A stretch of 64,000 nt of DNA from CAWBAT01 sp963810905 (lineage in GTDB: Bacteria > Acidobacteriota > Terriglobia > Versatilivoradales > Versatilivoraceae), in NCBI GenBank assembly GCA_963810905.1, contig CAWEPG010000011.1:186001-250000 (forward strand), read 5' to 3'. Below, in pieces: positions 8,969 through 18,282 of this stretch. The notes under the pieces were generated by a model. The model was not told the origin of the DNA. It saw only the letters and a list, made by a program, of their open reading frames with translations, and ran no database searches. A program made the translations under genes and the position numbers. Each line of letters opens with the position of its first letter. Within the stretch, counting starts at the first letter, position 1.

Positions 8969-9688
8969 TCACTTCGGCTCTTTTTCTTTTTGAGGGTGAC
9001 GCAAATCGTAATCCTCCTGCATCCGCCTCAGCTTGAGAATACCGTAAAATACGGTAATGGCCATGGTCACGACCAGCAGTCCGACGAACCTTCTTTCCGC
9101 GCCATAGTCGCCCTGGCGGTTGGCGACGTAGCTGGCCATGATCAAGCCGAAAATGACGATGTTGATGACCCAGTTCACCGGCTTCCGCACGACGAAGTGC
9201 AGGGTGCCGAAGCCGGCAAGCTGGTAGAGCATGAACGGCAGGATGGCCATCGCCGGCAATAATTCGGACATACCCAGCGCAACATCGACGTGGTCGGGCG
9301 CCTTGGTGTGCAGCAGCGTGCTGTGCGCCAGTTCATGGAACAACGACGGCACGGCGCACAAGAAGGGCACCACGGCCAGCAGTTCGAGCACCAGCGACCC
9401 GCACCAAGTACCAACCCTGGACGAATGATCAGCCCCTTCGCCAGAAGACTCAGTGCCGATGAAAAGGCCGGCGACGATTGCCGCCGCGCTGGACAGCATC
9501 AACAGTTCGACCGAGATGCCAAAGCTCGACGGTTCTCCGGTCTTGAGCAACAGTATCGCCATGAAACCAGGCGTGTAGAACATCACGCGGACCATTCGGG
9601 CCCACACGCGTGCGTCGCGTTCCGGTGGCAGGACCGGCAGCGCGCGTCCGTCAGATCCAATCGTTGGTCTTTCTTTCTCTTTAGCCAT
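8969..9688 (-). CDS. Polytopic membrane protein with HELAH motif
   Basis: About 239 residues with five to six membrane segments and charged ends. I do not recognise the family. One segment carries FHELAHSTLLH, a HExxH-type motif that in M50/M48-like families binds zinc, but a second metal ligand is not obvious, so peptidase activity is only a possibility. ATG at 9688 is preferred to 9709 because GGAG is ten bases upstream. Intact; downstream of the cupin gene on the same strand with a 205-base gap. Confidence 0.5.
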   Translation of the reverse strand: MAKEKERPTIGSDGRALPVLPPERDARVWARMVRVMFYTPGFMAILLLKTGEPSSFGISVELLMLSSAAAIVAGLFIGTESSGEGADHSSRVGTWCGSLVLELLAVVPFLCAVPSLFHELAHSTLLHTKAPDHVDVALGMSELLPAMAILPFMLYQLAGFGTLHFVVRKPVNWVINIVIFGLIMASYVANRQGDYGAERRFVGLLVVTMAITVFYGILKLRRMQEDYDLRHPQKEKEPK

Positions 9689-9893
9689 ATCAGCGTGCTC
9701 CAAACGCAACAGTTTGCTTACCGGTTCGTATCATAACACAGTGTTAAGCCAGTCAGAAAGGTGCGCTGCCGTTGCACACAACGGCTTCCGGCGCATCGCG
9801 TTGTTCGGCTGAATATTTGCCCAAACCAACTATGCACTTGTTGGCCTGTACTTCCGCCCCAAGCTTTTTTCCCTTCGTGGACTCGTCTCCTGC

Positions 9894-10256
9894 TCATTTC
9901 TGGGGCTTGGCATAGACAGCCCCACCTTGGAAATCAATCCCCACGAAAGGCTCTCGACCGATGATCCAGGCGTCATGTCCAGGGGGGATAATTCCAACGT
10001 CTCCAGGCCTGAACTCGACTTCGGCGCCGTCATCCATGCGAACACCCATACGTCCCGAAACTACGTGCATCAGGTGCGCAACCTTGCAACTGTCGGTTCC
10101 CACAACTGGCTTCACACATTCGGACCACCGCCAGCCCGGTTCGAAGCGCACGCGCATCGCCGTTACGTCGCCGAGTTTGACGACGTCGATCTTGCCTTTC
10201 TCAACTGTCCGCGTTTCCTCAGGAGTGTCAAATGTCTTGCGTTCCATCTTTGCCAT
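9894..10256 (-). CDS. Single-domain cupin protein
   Basis: 120-residue cupin. Metal-site motifs are partly visible: PGWRWSECVKP... with CKVAHLMHVVSGRMGVRMDDG, then FRPGDVGIIPPGHDAWIIG. The usual first His cluster is thinned, so metal binding is uncertain. AAGGAGG stands upstream of ATG 10256, making that the start. Such short cupins can be isomerases, binding proteins or regulators; the sequence does not decide. Confidence 0.8.
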   Translation of the reverse strand: MAKMERKTFDTPEETRTVEKGKIDVVKLGDVTAMRVRFEPGWRWSECVKPVVGTDSCKVAHLMHVVSGRMGVRMDDGAEVEFRPGDVGIIPPGHDAWIIGREPFVGIDFQGGAVYAKPQK

Positions 10257-10469
10257 CACTCTTTTCCTCCTTCGTTGGTTGTCAGTGCAGTGCCAGATTA
10301 CCCATGCTTAGCGCGCCACATCACTCTTCATACCCCAATTCCGGATAATTCATACGCTAGTTTTTTTGTTTGAACAAGCGCAATCTTTGACATCTCGATA
10401 GCTCGCTTTTGTAAATGGAAAGCAAGCTTGTGCCACCGAAGACATCCATCATTTAGAATGAGAGTTTGT

Positions 10470-11270
10470 CTAATAAGGCAACAACCCTCCAGCTACGTTA
10501 ATCGTGTCTGCCGTGATATAGCTTGCGTCGTCAGAAGCCAGGAAGGCCACGACATTGGCCAGATCCTCGGGCTTTTGGATACGACCCAGGGGGATACTGG
10601 CAACGGCCCTGGCCTTAACGCTCCCTACAGGAACTCCTTCCAGCTTGGCAATTTCACGATCGATCTGGTCCCACATGGGGGTGTCGATAATCCCGCCGCA
10701 GATGCTGGTGACCAGGATTTGGTGGGAAGACAGCTCGAGCCCCAGTTGCTTCATCAAGCCGACAACGGCATGTTTGCTGGCGGCGTAGACCCCAAGTGGA
10801 GTCCCCTTCCCCGGAGCAATCTTGCCCGCACCGGAAGCGTTGGTGATGATCCGCCCGCCCATACCTTGATGGATCATCTGTTTCGCAGCGGCTTTGCTGC
10901 AAAGAAACACCCCTTTCGCGTTGACGTTCATCACCCACTCCCAGGTTTTTTCATCAGTTTCGAGAATCGATGCCACCGCTCCTACTCCCGCATTATTGAC
11001 CAGGATGTTCAGTGCCCCAAACTCCGAAACGGTCCGGGAAATCATTCTCTCTACTTCGTCCTGATGGGTCACATCTACTTTGAAGCCGATTGCCTTGCCC
11101 GCGGCTGACCGAATCTCTTCAGCAGTGGTTTCCGCACTCTGCTGATCGATGTCCGTCACGACTACGGATACCCCTTCTCGTGCCAACCGCTGCGCAATAG
11201 CGCGTCCAATCCCCCGCCCAGCGCCAGTTACAATGCCCACTTTCCCTTTGAGCTCTTCATACTTCGGCAT
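10470..11270 (-). CDS. SDR-family oxidoreductase (3-oxoacyl/acetoin reductase type)
   Basis: Classical short-chain dehydrogenase, 266 residues. Cofactor motif TGAGRGIG, NNAG at the NVLVNNAG-equivalent position, and catalytic YAASK with an upstream NASGAGK in place of the usual Ser; the Ser-Gly within NASG may serve. The Asp after the second strand (VVTDID) suggests NAD(H). It ends with the family's VAGGLLPY tail. Start has GGAG nine bases upstream. Downstream of a VOC-domain gene in the same direction; substrate unknown. Confidence 0.85.
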   Translation of the reverse strand: MPKYEELKGKVGIVTGAGRGIGRAIAQRLAREGVSVVVTDIDQQSAETTAEEIRSAAGKAIGFKVDVTHQDEVERMISRTVSEFGALNILVNNAGVGAVASILETDEKTWEWVMNVNAKGVFLCSKAAAKQMIHQGMGGRIITNASGAGKIAPGKGTPLGVYAASKHAVVGLMKQLGLELSSHQILVTSICGGIIDTPMWDQIDREIAKLEGVPVGSVKARAVASIPLGRIQKPEDLANVVAFLASDDASYITADTINVAGGLLPY

Positions 11271-11388
11271 GGTTTTTAACTCCGATCAGTGATCAAAACC
11301 TCGTGATAGGAACAAAAATGAAATTGAAAAGATAAGGGTGGATACAGCCCTTTTGCGGGAGCAAGTCCAGCACGTCCCGATGGATCAT

Positions 11389-11856
11389 TCAGACTTTCAC
11401 GGGCGTCTCCACTAATTCCAAGATGAATCCGTCAGGATCCTTCAGGAAAACTACTTTGACTGCTCCGTAGTCCCAATCAGCACCGAGATCAAAAGTTACA
11501 GGGGCTGACACGAACTCCACCCCTTTTTCTTTGAGCTCTCGATAGGCGGTTTGAAGATTGCTGACCCCAAAACAAAAATGGGAATGATTGGCCATTCCCA
11601 GCGCGGCGTTTGAAACGATACCTTTCGGCTGCACATACTCTTGCAGATCAATCAGAATGTTAGGGGTGTCGGGTGAGGCCAGCCGCACGACCTGCATGAT
11701 CACCCCAGGTTTTCCTGCCATGGTGGAGATCGCTTCCCCCTGCAACAGGTGTCTCTCGACTTCTTTCAGGCCGAGCACCCCAGTATAAAAAGGCAACGAC
11801 CGCTCCAAGCTACTGACGGTCACCGCAATATGGTCCAGCTTTGTGACTAATCCCAT
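11389..11856 (-). CDS. VOC-family (glyoxalase-like) protein
   Basis: 155-residue glyoxalase/bleomycin-resistance fold. The two-part pattern is clear: LDHIAVTVSSLERSLPFYTGVLGL in the first half (His metal ligand, paired beta-alpha-beta unit) and HFCFGVSNLQTAYRELKEKG plus FLKDPDGFILELVE in the second, with metal ligands His and Glu. The frame is open to 11946, but AAGGGAG stands in front of ATG 11856. Sits directly behind the flavoprotein/iron-sulfur gene (70-base gap). It may be a methylmalonyl-CoA epimerase-like or dioxygenase-like enzyme. Confidence 0.8.
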   Translation of the reverse strand: MGLVTKLDHIAVTVSSLERSLPFYTGVLGLKEVERHLLQGEAISTMAGKPGVIMQVVRLASPDTPNILIDLQEYVQPKGIVSNAALGMANHSHFCFGVSNLQTAYRELKEKGVEFVSAPVTFDLGADWDYGAVKVVFLKDPDGFILELVETPVKV

Positions 11857-11926
11857 AAGATCATCTCCCTTACGAGGATTGCTTTTCCCAAGACCTTGGA
11901 CTGTTGGCCTTAGACCATTGTTTACC

Positions 11927-14283
11927 TTAATTCGCCCGTGAATCACGCGAACTCGTCCTCGGCTGCGAGATTTGCACGAGCGTGGAAGCCGGAGAATTCA
12001 TCACTTCCTGCCCGAACCCCAGCGTGTCCATGGGGCAGACGGTGACGCAAATTCCACAACCGATACAGGAGGAATTGGAATTAGTGATCGTTTCTTGTTT
12101 CAGAGCAAAATTCATGACGTCGATTCCAACCTGGCAGTTGCGTGAACACTCGTAACAACCAATGCACTTGTCGTTCGAAACAATCTGGAATCGGCTCCAT
12201 CGCAGTCGGGTGAAGAATTGAGATTGCAGCTGCATAAGTTTTGCCAGTGGGCACCAATAGCGGCACCAAACCTTTCCTCCAAGGAAAGGATAAAGCGTAA
12301 CCGGCAGAATCCCCACTAACCAGATATCAGCACCTAGCCTGTAGATGTGGATCCCGAGTTGAGCGCTGCCGGAGAGCGCGGCAAAAATGTCTTTGGCCAA
12401 CGTCAAAACGGTTACGCCGACTGCAAAAAGAAGGACAGCCAGGCTCATCCATTCCCAATGAATAGAAGCCTTCCCTTTGGGAGCGAGGTGCCTCCAACGA
12501 TCCCCGAAAGTCTCCGCTAATCCGCCGCAACCGCAGATCCATGAGCAGTAACGCTTCCCCTGGAACAGAACCAACAACGGGATGACGACAAAGGTCAGCA
12601 GGAGCCCCCACACAATCCAAACCTGGTGAGGGTTGTAGAAGAAGGTGTAAAAGAAGAGTGGCCAGGCATAGATGATTCCATAACTTCGCCATGCCTGATC
12701 CGCAAAAGTCGGATCATTGGCAAGCCTGGCGCCGACCCACTGATACTTCACGGCATATTGAAAGAGGAATTCCGGGATCAGGAAAAAGAATATCCACTGA
12801 AAGCTGATGAGGCTGACATAGCGCCAGATCTGGAACTTGTCTTTGCGTTCCAGGCCCCAGCGCTTCAAAGCCTGCAGTCCAAAAATCGTCATGAGACTTG
12901 TGTAGAGGACCGTGTACCAGAATGACCATGGGCGGTTCATGAAAGACAGGAACTTGTAACCCCAATCACGATATGGCCAAAACTCTTCGCCCTTCCCGTA
13001 TTTCACCCCATAGACCGAATAGCAGACAAAAAAAGAAAGTCCAAGCCAGGCAAAACGATCTCCTTTCCGCCCAAGGATGATCAGTTTGGCAACTGCAACA
13101 GCCCATAGGGACAAGCCCGCCCATGGGGGGACGAAAGAAAGGCTCTTGCCTGCAAGCGCGGCTTGGCCCCCAAAAAACCATAACCCCAGGAACCCCAGGA
13201 AAGTGAGGAGCGAAGCACGCCCCCAATTCCCTTCCCATTCATTCTCCATCCTCAATCCAAGCGACTTCAAAAATTGTCGGGGAACGTCGGCACCGATCAG
13301 GACAAACACGTGGTCGCAAGGGATCTCACGGATTTTCTTCCCTTCCCTGCTGGCTCATCGTGAGGGTGGCCCGATGTTCTCCAAATTCATTGACCTCGCG
13401 AATTCAGTAATGGCTGAATTTTTCCGGCTGCGACAGCCTCATCGAACTTGCGTTTATTGTCTTTGAATATTCCTGACAGCTCACTTCCGCGGTATGACAA
13501 AAAAACCTTGTTCTGTTCACTTAATGTAATAGCAGCCTCTATGGCACTGTTTCCGCCCCCCACAACCAGGATTTGTTCATTCTTGTATTTGCGAGGTGAA
13601 TACAAGCGATGGTAAACTTCTTCTCGATCTTCCCCCTTAACATTTAGCTTTCGTGGATTACCTCGCTGGCCCGTTGCCAAAACTACGTACTTCGCCTTGT
13701 AAACGGCCTTGGGAGTCTTGATCTGAAAGGTTCGATTCCTTTTCTCACACCCGATCACTTCTTCCATCGTGTGGACGTTGAGCTGGTTCTCCCGAATGAT
13801 CTGATGCCACCGTCGGGTAAGCTCTTCTTTGGTCGCTCCATCCAGCCAGAGCTTGCCTTTCGGGGGTTGGCTATCGGGCTCGGCATAAACCCACTTCCCT
13901 TCTGGAAAGTTCTCGATGGTATTGGCAATCTGCTCCTTTTCTAGCAATAGATACTTCATCCCTCGCTCTTTGGCCTGCAGAGCGGCATTTAAACCAGCCG
14001 CTCCTGCTCCTAAAATGATCACATCATAAACGTCCGGCTCAGAGTTTCCGATGGCGCCAGGAAGACTGGCGATATGCTCGATAACCTCATAACCCTGGGC
14101 CATGGCATACTTAATGACCGGAGCACCGGCTAAATCCCCAATAACAAATAGCCCGGAGATATTACTTTCGTTGTTTTTCCTCAGAAAAGGGCGCTCCATC
14201 TGACTGCTGCCGGAATGCAAGACAGAGACAATCCACCCCTCGATTTTTGAGGCAAGAGAATTTTGCTTCGACTCTTCAGTCAT
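11927..14283 (-). CDS. FAD/NAD(P)-binding oxidoreductase fused to NapH/NosR-like membrane 4Fe-4S module, two frameshifts
   Basis: A fused electron-transfer protein of about 780 residues. The N-part has ISGLFVIGDLAGAPVIKYA, a nucleotide-binding VIILGAGAAGLNAA and a second, NAD(P) site ILVVGGGNSAIEAA, as in thioredoxin-reductase-like flavoproteins. The open frame ends near 13387, yet codons in shifted frames bridge into IPCDHVFVLIGADVPRQF, which closes that domain and then runs on into the membrane part, so these are one gene with breaks near 13404 and 13340. The membrane part has about eight segments, CSWICGCG and WCRYWCP loops as in NapH, then CIGCYECSRNC and CIGCGICVTVCP for two 4Fe-4S clusters. 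Start at ATG 14283, overlapping the preceding small ORF. Confidence 0.75.
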
Positions 14284-14465
14284 CTGGCAATCCACTCGAA
14301 ACTCTTGTCTTGTGTTCTCGACTTTAGACTCTGGACTTTAGACTTTCCCTGATATTCAAGAATATTAACGCTGATCAACCGGCGCTGCCAATTGCGCATT
14401 TCAAAATGCTGGATTGACACGCACTGCTGGATCTCATTGCACCCTTCGCAATTCCAGTTGCTCAT
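14280..14465 (-). CDS. Tiny Cys-rich ORF translationally coupled to the flavoprotein/4Fe-4S gene
   Basis: 61-residue product with an N-terminal cluster WNCEGCNEIQQC (three Cys) and no recognised family. Its TGA overlaps the ATG of the next gene in an ATGA arrangement, strong evidence that it is really translated. AAGGG precedes its ATG. The Cys spacing could hold zinc or a small iron-sulfur centre, perhaps as a partner of the reductase downstream. The C-terminal half is low in order. Confidence 0.5.
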   Translation of the reverse strand: MSNWNCEGCNEIQQCVSIQHFEMRNWQRRLISVNILEYQGKSKVQSLKSRTQDKSFEWIAR

Positions 14466-14702
14466 TTTTTTCCCTTTGCATCAACAATTCTAGATTATTT
14501 CCATGCAGGTAAACCGAGAGCTTGGAATGTTGACTTAAACGAGGAGCGGGAATAACATCCTGATCGAGAAGTGGCACTCAGATTGGTTGTTAATAAGCTT
14601 TGAGCGAAATTGCCCGAAAACCGCGCTATTGCCCAATTATCAGGGCAAAAGTACCTCAAATTCAATGGTTAGGCTCAAGTCGAGCTTCGTTTAATAGGAC
14701 AG

Positions 14703-14987
14703 ATGGCTGACTCCCTAAAAGTCGCGGTAATTTGTGTTGTAGGATGTCTGGTGTCTTCGACGGGTGTGCTAGAATTTTTTGCCACTCCGTGGTTCGAAAC
14801 TGCTGCTTTTGTTCTCTATTTTTGTTGGCCCGTGATCGGCCTATTTCTCTCTTTGTATGTATGTGTGTGTGCAGGGAGGGAAATCAAGATGGGGCGTCGC
14901 CGTCAGGCGGTTGCAGCAATGGCCATCGCAGGCTGTACAACAGTTTTCGGGTTCTGGACGCTTCCAGGCGCCAACAACTGGCCCTAA
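14703..14987 (+). CDS. Small three-helix membrane protein, unknown
   Basis: 94 residues with three hydrophobic segments and a short basic loop (GREIKMGRRRQ). No family recognised. It is followed at once by copy C of the 133-bp element. The ribosome site is weak (AGGAC). Confidence 0.4.
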   Translation: MADSLKVAVICVVGCLVSSTGVLEFFATPWFETAAFVLYFCWPVIGLFLSLYVCVCAGREIKMGRRRQAVAAMAIAGCTTVFGFWTLPGANNWP

Positions 14988-15002
14988 TGTGTATTTGTTC
15001 GT

Positions 15003-15136
15003 GGCTGGCGCAGACATCGCTATTTGATGTCTGCGTATGTTTAAAGATGGAGTGACTGCTTCCTACTGGCATAGGTTGAGATATGGAACGTGAGTCATCG
15101 CAGACATGCCAAACGACGGCATGTCTGCGCCACCCC
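15003..15136 (-). repeat. 133-bp REPIN-like element, copy C (inverted)
   Basis: Third copy, opposite in direction to A and B, and the best preserved. The left end GGCTGGCGCAGACATCGC and right end GCATGTCTGCGCCACCCC are inverted repeats, and each end also makes its own hairpin (for example GCAGACATGCC/GGCATGTCTGC). It separates the 94-residue gene from the gene at 15168. Confidence 0.8.
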
Positions 15137-15167
15137 TTACCGGGCGAGTAGAGGAGGATCGACCTTA

Positions 15168-15896
15168 GTGACAGACGGTTCGGTAGGTGAAAACCGACGC
15201 GGGGAACACAGGTTCTACAGTGCCATGGCAGTGGCGATCGTCCTCGTGGCCCTCGCCGGCTTCGCACGTACTTACTTCCTGCGGCCCATCCTCCCTGTGC
15301 CCGTGCCGCCACCGCGGGAACTGACGCCACTCATCCACCTGCACGGCCTCCTGTTTACCGGCTGGGTGCTGCTGCTCTTGACCCAGGTGAGGCTCGTGGC
15401 AACAAAGCGAATCGGCCTCCACCGCCGGCTCGGCGTCGCGGGTGCCGCGATGGCGGCGCTGATGGTGGTAGTGGGCACGGTGACGGCAATCTACGGCGTC
15501 GTTCGCGGCGTCGCGCCCTTCGGGATGGATCCGCGCCGTTTCCTGATTGTGCCGCTCTTTGCCATTGTACTGTTCGCGGTCTTCGTCGTCGCCGGCGTCC
15601 GGGCGCGGCGTGACGCGCAGAGCCACAAGCGTTGGATGCTGCTCGCAACGATCGCGCTCCTGCCACCGGCTATCGCGCGCTGGGTGCTCCTCCTCGGTCT
15701 CGGCCCGCCGGTCGTGTTCGCCGTCGCCACTCTCCTTCTGCTGCCGCTCATCGGCTGGGACTTGAAGACGCGCCGGCATCTCCACCCGGTCACGCTCTGG
15801 GGCGGGCTACTGCTGGTCGTCTCGGGCCCCTTGCGCTTGATGGTGGCAAAGACTGATGGCTGGCTCGTTATCTCTGACTGGCTGGTGGTCTTGTGA
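15168..15896 (+). CDS. Polytopic membrane protein, DUF2306-like layout
   Basis: About 242 residues, seven membrane segments. The arrangement LIHLHGLLFTGWVLLLLTQ, then GLHRRLGVAG and QSHKRWMLL, parallels the His/Gly spacing in the DUF2306 protein at 5367, though overall identity looks low. GTG at 15168 is chosen: GAGGAGG ends about ten bases before it and the residues upstream are repeat DNA. GC-rich. Function unknown. Confidence 0.55.
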   Translation: MTDGSVGENRRGEHRFYSAMAVAIVLVALAGFARTYFLRPILPVPVPPPRELTPLIHLHGLLFTGWVLLLLTQVRLVATKRIGLHRRLGVAGAAMAALMVVVGTVTAIYGVVRGVAPFGMDPRRFLIVPLFAIVLFAVFVVAGVRARRDAQSHKRWMLLATIALLPPAIARWVLLLGLGPPVVFAVATLLLLPLIGWDLKTRRHLHPVTLWGGLLLVVSGPLRLMVAKTDGWLVISDWLVVL

Positions 15897-15959
15897 AGTA
15901 GGGCCGTCGACTGCGGATCGCCTTGCCACCGGAGAACCAGCGGAAGTTTGAGGAATTTG

Positions 15960-16035
15960 GTTGTAGCGGCGGTCTGTGACCGCCGTGTTCTTTTCATTTC
16001 AACGGCTTGGCCGGCGCTCATAGAGGCCGCTACAG
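15960..16035. repeat. 75-bp inverted-repeat element
   Basis: Ends TGTAGCGGC (15962) and GCCGCTACA (16026) are perfect inverted repeats. Inside, CGGCGGTC-tgt-GACCGCCG makes a strong hairpin. Similar 'TGTAGCGGC' elements are common in soil acidobacterial and planctomycete DNA by my recollection; copy number here cannot be checked. Confidence 0.55.
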
Positions 16036-16184
16036 TTTCTTCACAACCTCGGGGAGTTCAGTTTCCTATATCGGCACGTACCAGAGGGATTGGTCCTCTC
16101 TGCCAAGAGATCTATCCAACCTGCACCCGGGCTCACAAAGTGGATTTCGAAAATGGGAATGATATGCAATCGGAGAAATAACAT

Positions 16185-16560
16185 ATGGCTCGTCTTTGGT
16201 TCATCACAGGGTGTCTAATCGCAGGACTTGGCGTTGCCGCTGGCGCTTTTGGAGCTCATGCCCTAAAGCAACGCCTCTCAGCAGAATTTCTCCAGGTATT
16301 TGAGACCGGCGTTCGTTACCAAATGTATCATGCCTTCGGGCTGCTCGTGGTTGCTGTGGCCATGGATCGCTGGCCTAACAATGCCACTTCAGATCGCCGG
16401 GTGGTTATTCTTGGCTGGAATCATATTGTTTTCCGGAAGCCTGTATGCCCTCTGTCTCAGCGGGATTCGGGTCCTAGGCGCGATCACGCCGATCGGTGGC
16501 CTCTGTTTTTTGGCCGGATGGGCATTTTTGGCATTCGCGATCTGGACAGGAAGAAACTGA
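16185..16560 (+). CDS. DUF423 membrane protein, frameshifted
   Basis: Small membrane protein of the DUF423 family (YgdD-like), four helices. The first frame has GAFGAHALKQRL and YQMYHAFGLLVV, both family hallmarks; the second supplies GWLFLAGIILFSGSLY and ITPIGGLCFLAGWAFLAF. The join is near 16370, at a one-base break. GGAG stands ahead of ATG. No function is proven for the family. Confidence 0.8.
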
Positions 16561-16704
16561 GCCCCGTGGACGGCATCTACTCACCGAACCTTGCAACATC
16601 ATTTTCTTACAACCTTACTTCCGGCATCCTTTCAGGTTTGCTCCCCCAAACGGAAGAGCGAGCTCCGTGAAGCCATTCTTTGAAAGAGTCGTGCAATTCC
16701 TCTC

Positions 16705-17343
16705 ATGCATAAAGTCCAGAACATTTTCTTTGCTGGGCCCGTCGGCCAGCTGGAAGGTCTGCTGAAAGCTTACAGAAGGGCCAGGAACCACGAGGTTTGG
16801 TTGTCGTTTGCCATCCACATCCTCTTTATCATGGCACTATGCATAATAAGGTAACCTTTGCCGTAGCGGACGCTTACTTCAAACTTGGGTGTAGTGTCCT
16901 CCGCTTCAATTTTCGTGGAGTTGGACTCAGTACCGGGGATTCATGACCACGGAAAAGGAGAGGTCGATGACGCACAAGCGGCCATCGGATATCTCAAAAA
17001 GCGTTTTCCCGGACTGGACTGCCATGTTGCGGGCTTCTCGTTCGGGGCCTGGATTGCCTTGGAAGCAGCGAAACGTGACTCCACATTGATCTCTGTCTGT
17101 GCCGTGGCCCCACCATTTAAGTATTTTGATCCCTCTTTTCTGGATCACCTCACGATTCCGAAACTTTTTTTGCAGGGAAAGGCGGATGCGATCTGCCCGG
17201 GAGAAGAGTTGCAAAACCTTTTTCCTTCTTTCGCAGACCCGAAAGAAGTGGTTTGGTTTGAAGAAGCAGACCACTTTTTTGCCCATCGACTGGAAGACTT
17301 GAAAAAGGCAATCGCATCCCGCCAACATTTCTTGAGACTATAA
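16705..17343 (+). CDS. Alpha/beta hydrolase of the COG2945 type, two frameshifts
   Basis: Cytoplasmic serine hydrolase of about 213 residues. Reading across frames gives VVVCHPHPLYHGTMHNK, then VLRFNFRGVGLSTG, the nucleophile elbow GFSFGAWIAL, an acid loop near LQGKADAICPG and the His in EEADHFF. Breaks are near 16793 and 16938, each one base. ATG 16705 is the first plausible start. Substrate unknown; next gene begins 66 bases on. Confidence 0.7.
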
Positions 17344-17409
17344 AGATTCCCCCCGCACCGGATTTTCCCTAATATGTCAGGCGGAGAATTGATTAAAGGG
17401 GAGCGAAAC

Positions 17410-18262
17410 ATGCCAGAAATCGCCAATGTCAATGGAAAGATAACTCCTGTTCACGAGGCTATGATCCCTGCTGAAGACCGGGGATTCCTGTTTGGAGACG
17501 GAGTCTATGAAGTGTTGCGCAGCTACGACGGCCGGCTGTGGGGCTTTGAGCGACATATGAAGCGTTTGGAAAGAAGTCTTCGAGAGATCGAAATTGCCGG
17601 AATCGATCTCGACGATATCTTCCATCAAGTCCGCAACACGCATGCACAGAGCCAAATTCAAGATGCGACGGTCTATATCCAGATCACCAGAGGCGCAGGC
17701 CCTAGGTCCCATACCTGGATTGCCACGGGTCTGAAGCCAACATTCTTCATGACCGTCAGGCATTTTCAAGCACGCGGAAGCGGCAATGAAAAAGGGATTC
17801 GAGCCATTTGGCTGCGGGACCAGCGATGGGGCCGGTGTGACATCAAATCAATCAACCTGCTTCCCAATGTCATGGCAAAACAAAAGGCGCGAAGTCAGGG
17901 AGCGTATGAGGCAATTTTTGTGGATGCCCGAAACCAGGTTTTGGAAGGCACCTCGTCATCGCTTTTTTCCGTCATGAATAACGGCTCTCATTGTTCCACC
18001 CAACTCTCCTGCCATTTTGCCCAGTATCACCCGGGAGATCATTTCGGAAATTGCCAGCGAACTTAAAATTTCTTTGGTAGAAAAGGACATCACGCTGGAT
18101 GAGTTCTACCAAGTCGATGAAGCTTTCATTGCGGGAACCGGCGACGAAATCATGGGCATAACTGAGCTTTCCGGAAAAGCCATTGGACAAGGCAACGTTG
18201 GGCCTATGACCAGAAAAATTTATGCGCAGTATCGAGAAAGAATTTCCAAAGGGAAGGATTAA
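17410..18262 (+). CDS. Class IV aminotransferase (D-alanine/branched-chain type), frameshifted
   Basis: PLP enzyme of fold type IV. ATG 17410 has GGGGAG seven bases upstream. Motifs are DRGFLFGDGVYEV, RHMKRLERSL and the Schiff-base lysine in CDIKSINLLPNVMAK. The frame breaks near 17980, where FSVMNN continues as ALIVPPNSPAILPSITREII in the next frame. The tail DEAFIAGTGDEIMGI is the family's nucleotide-phosphate loop. D-amino-acid transaminase is the nearest guess because of the short arm and length of about 285 residues; branched-chain specificity is possible. Confidence 0.8.
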
Positions 18263-18282
18263 TCGAGTGGAAGCGAACCTTT

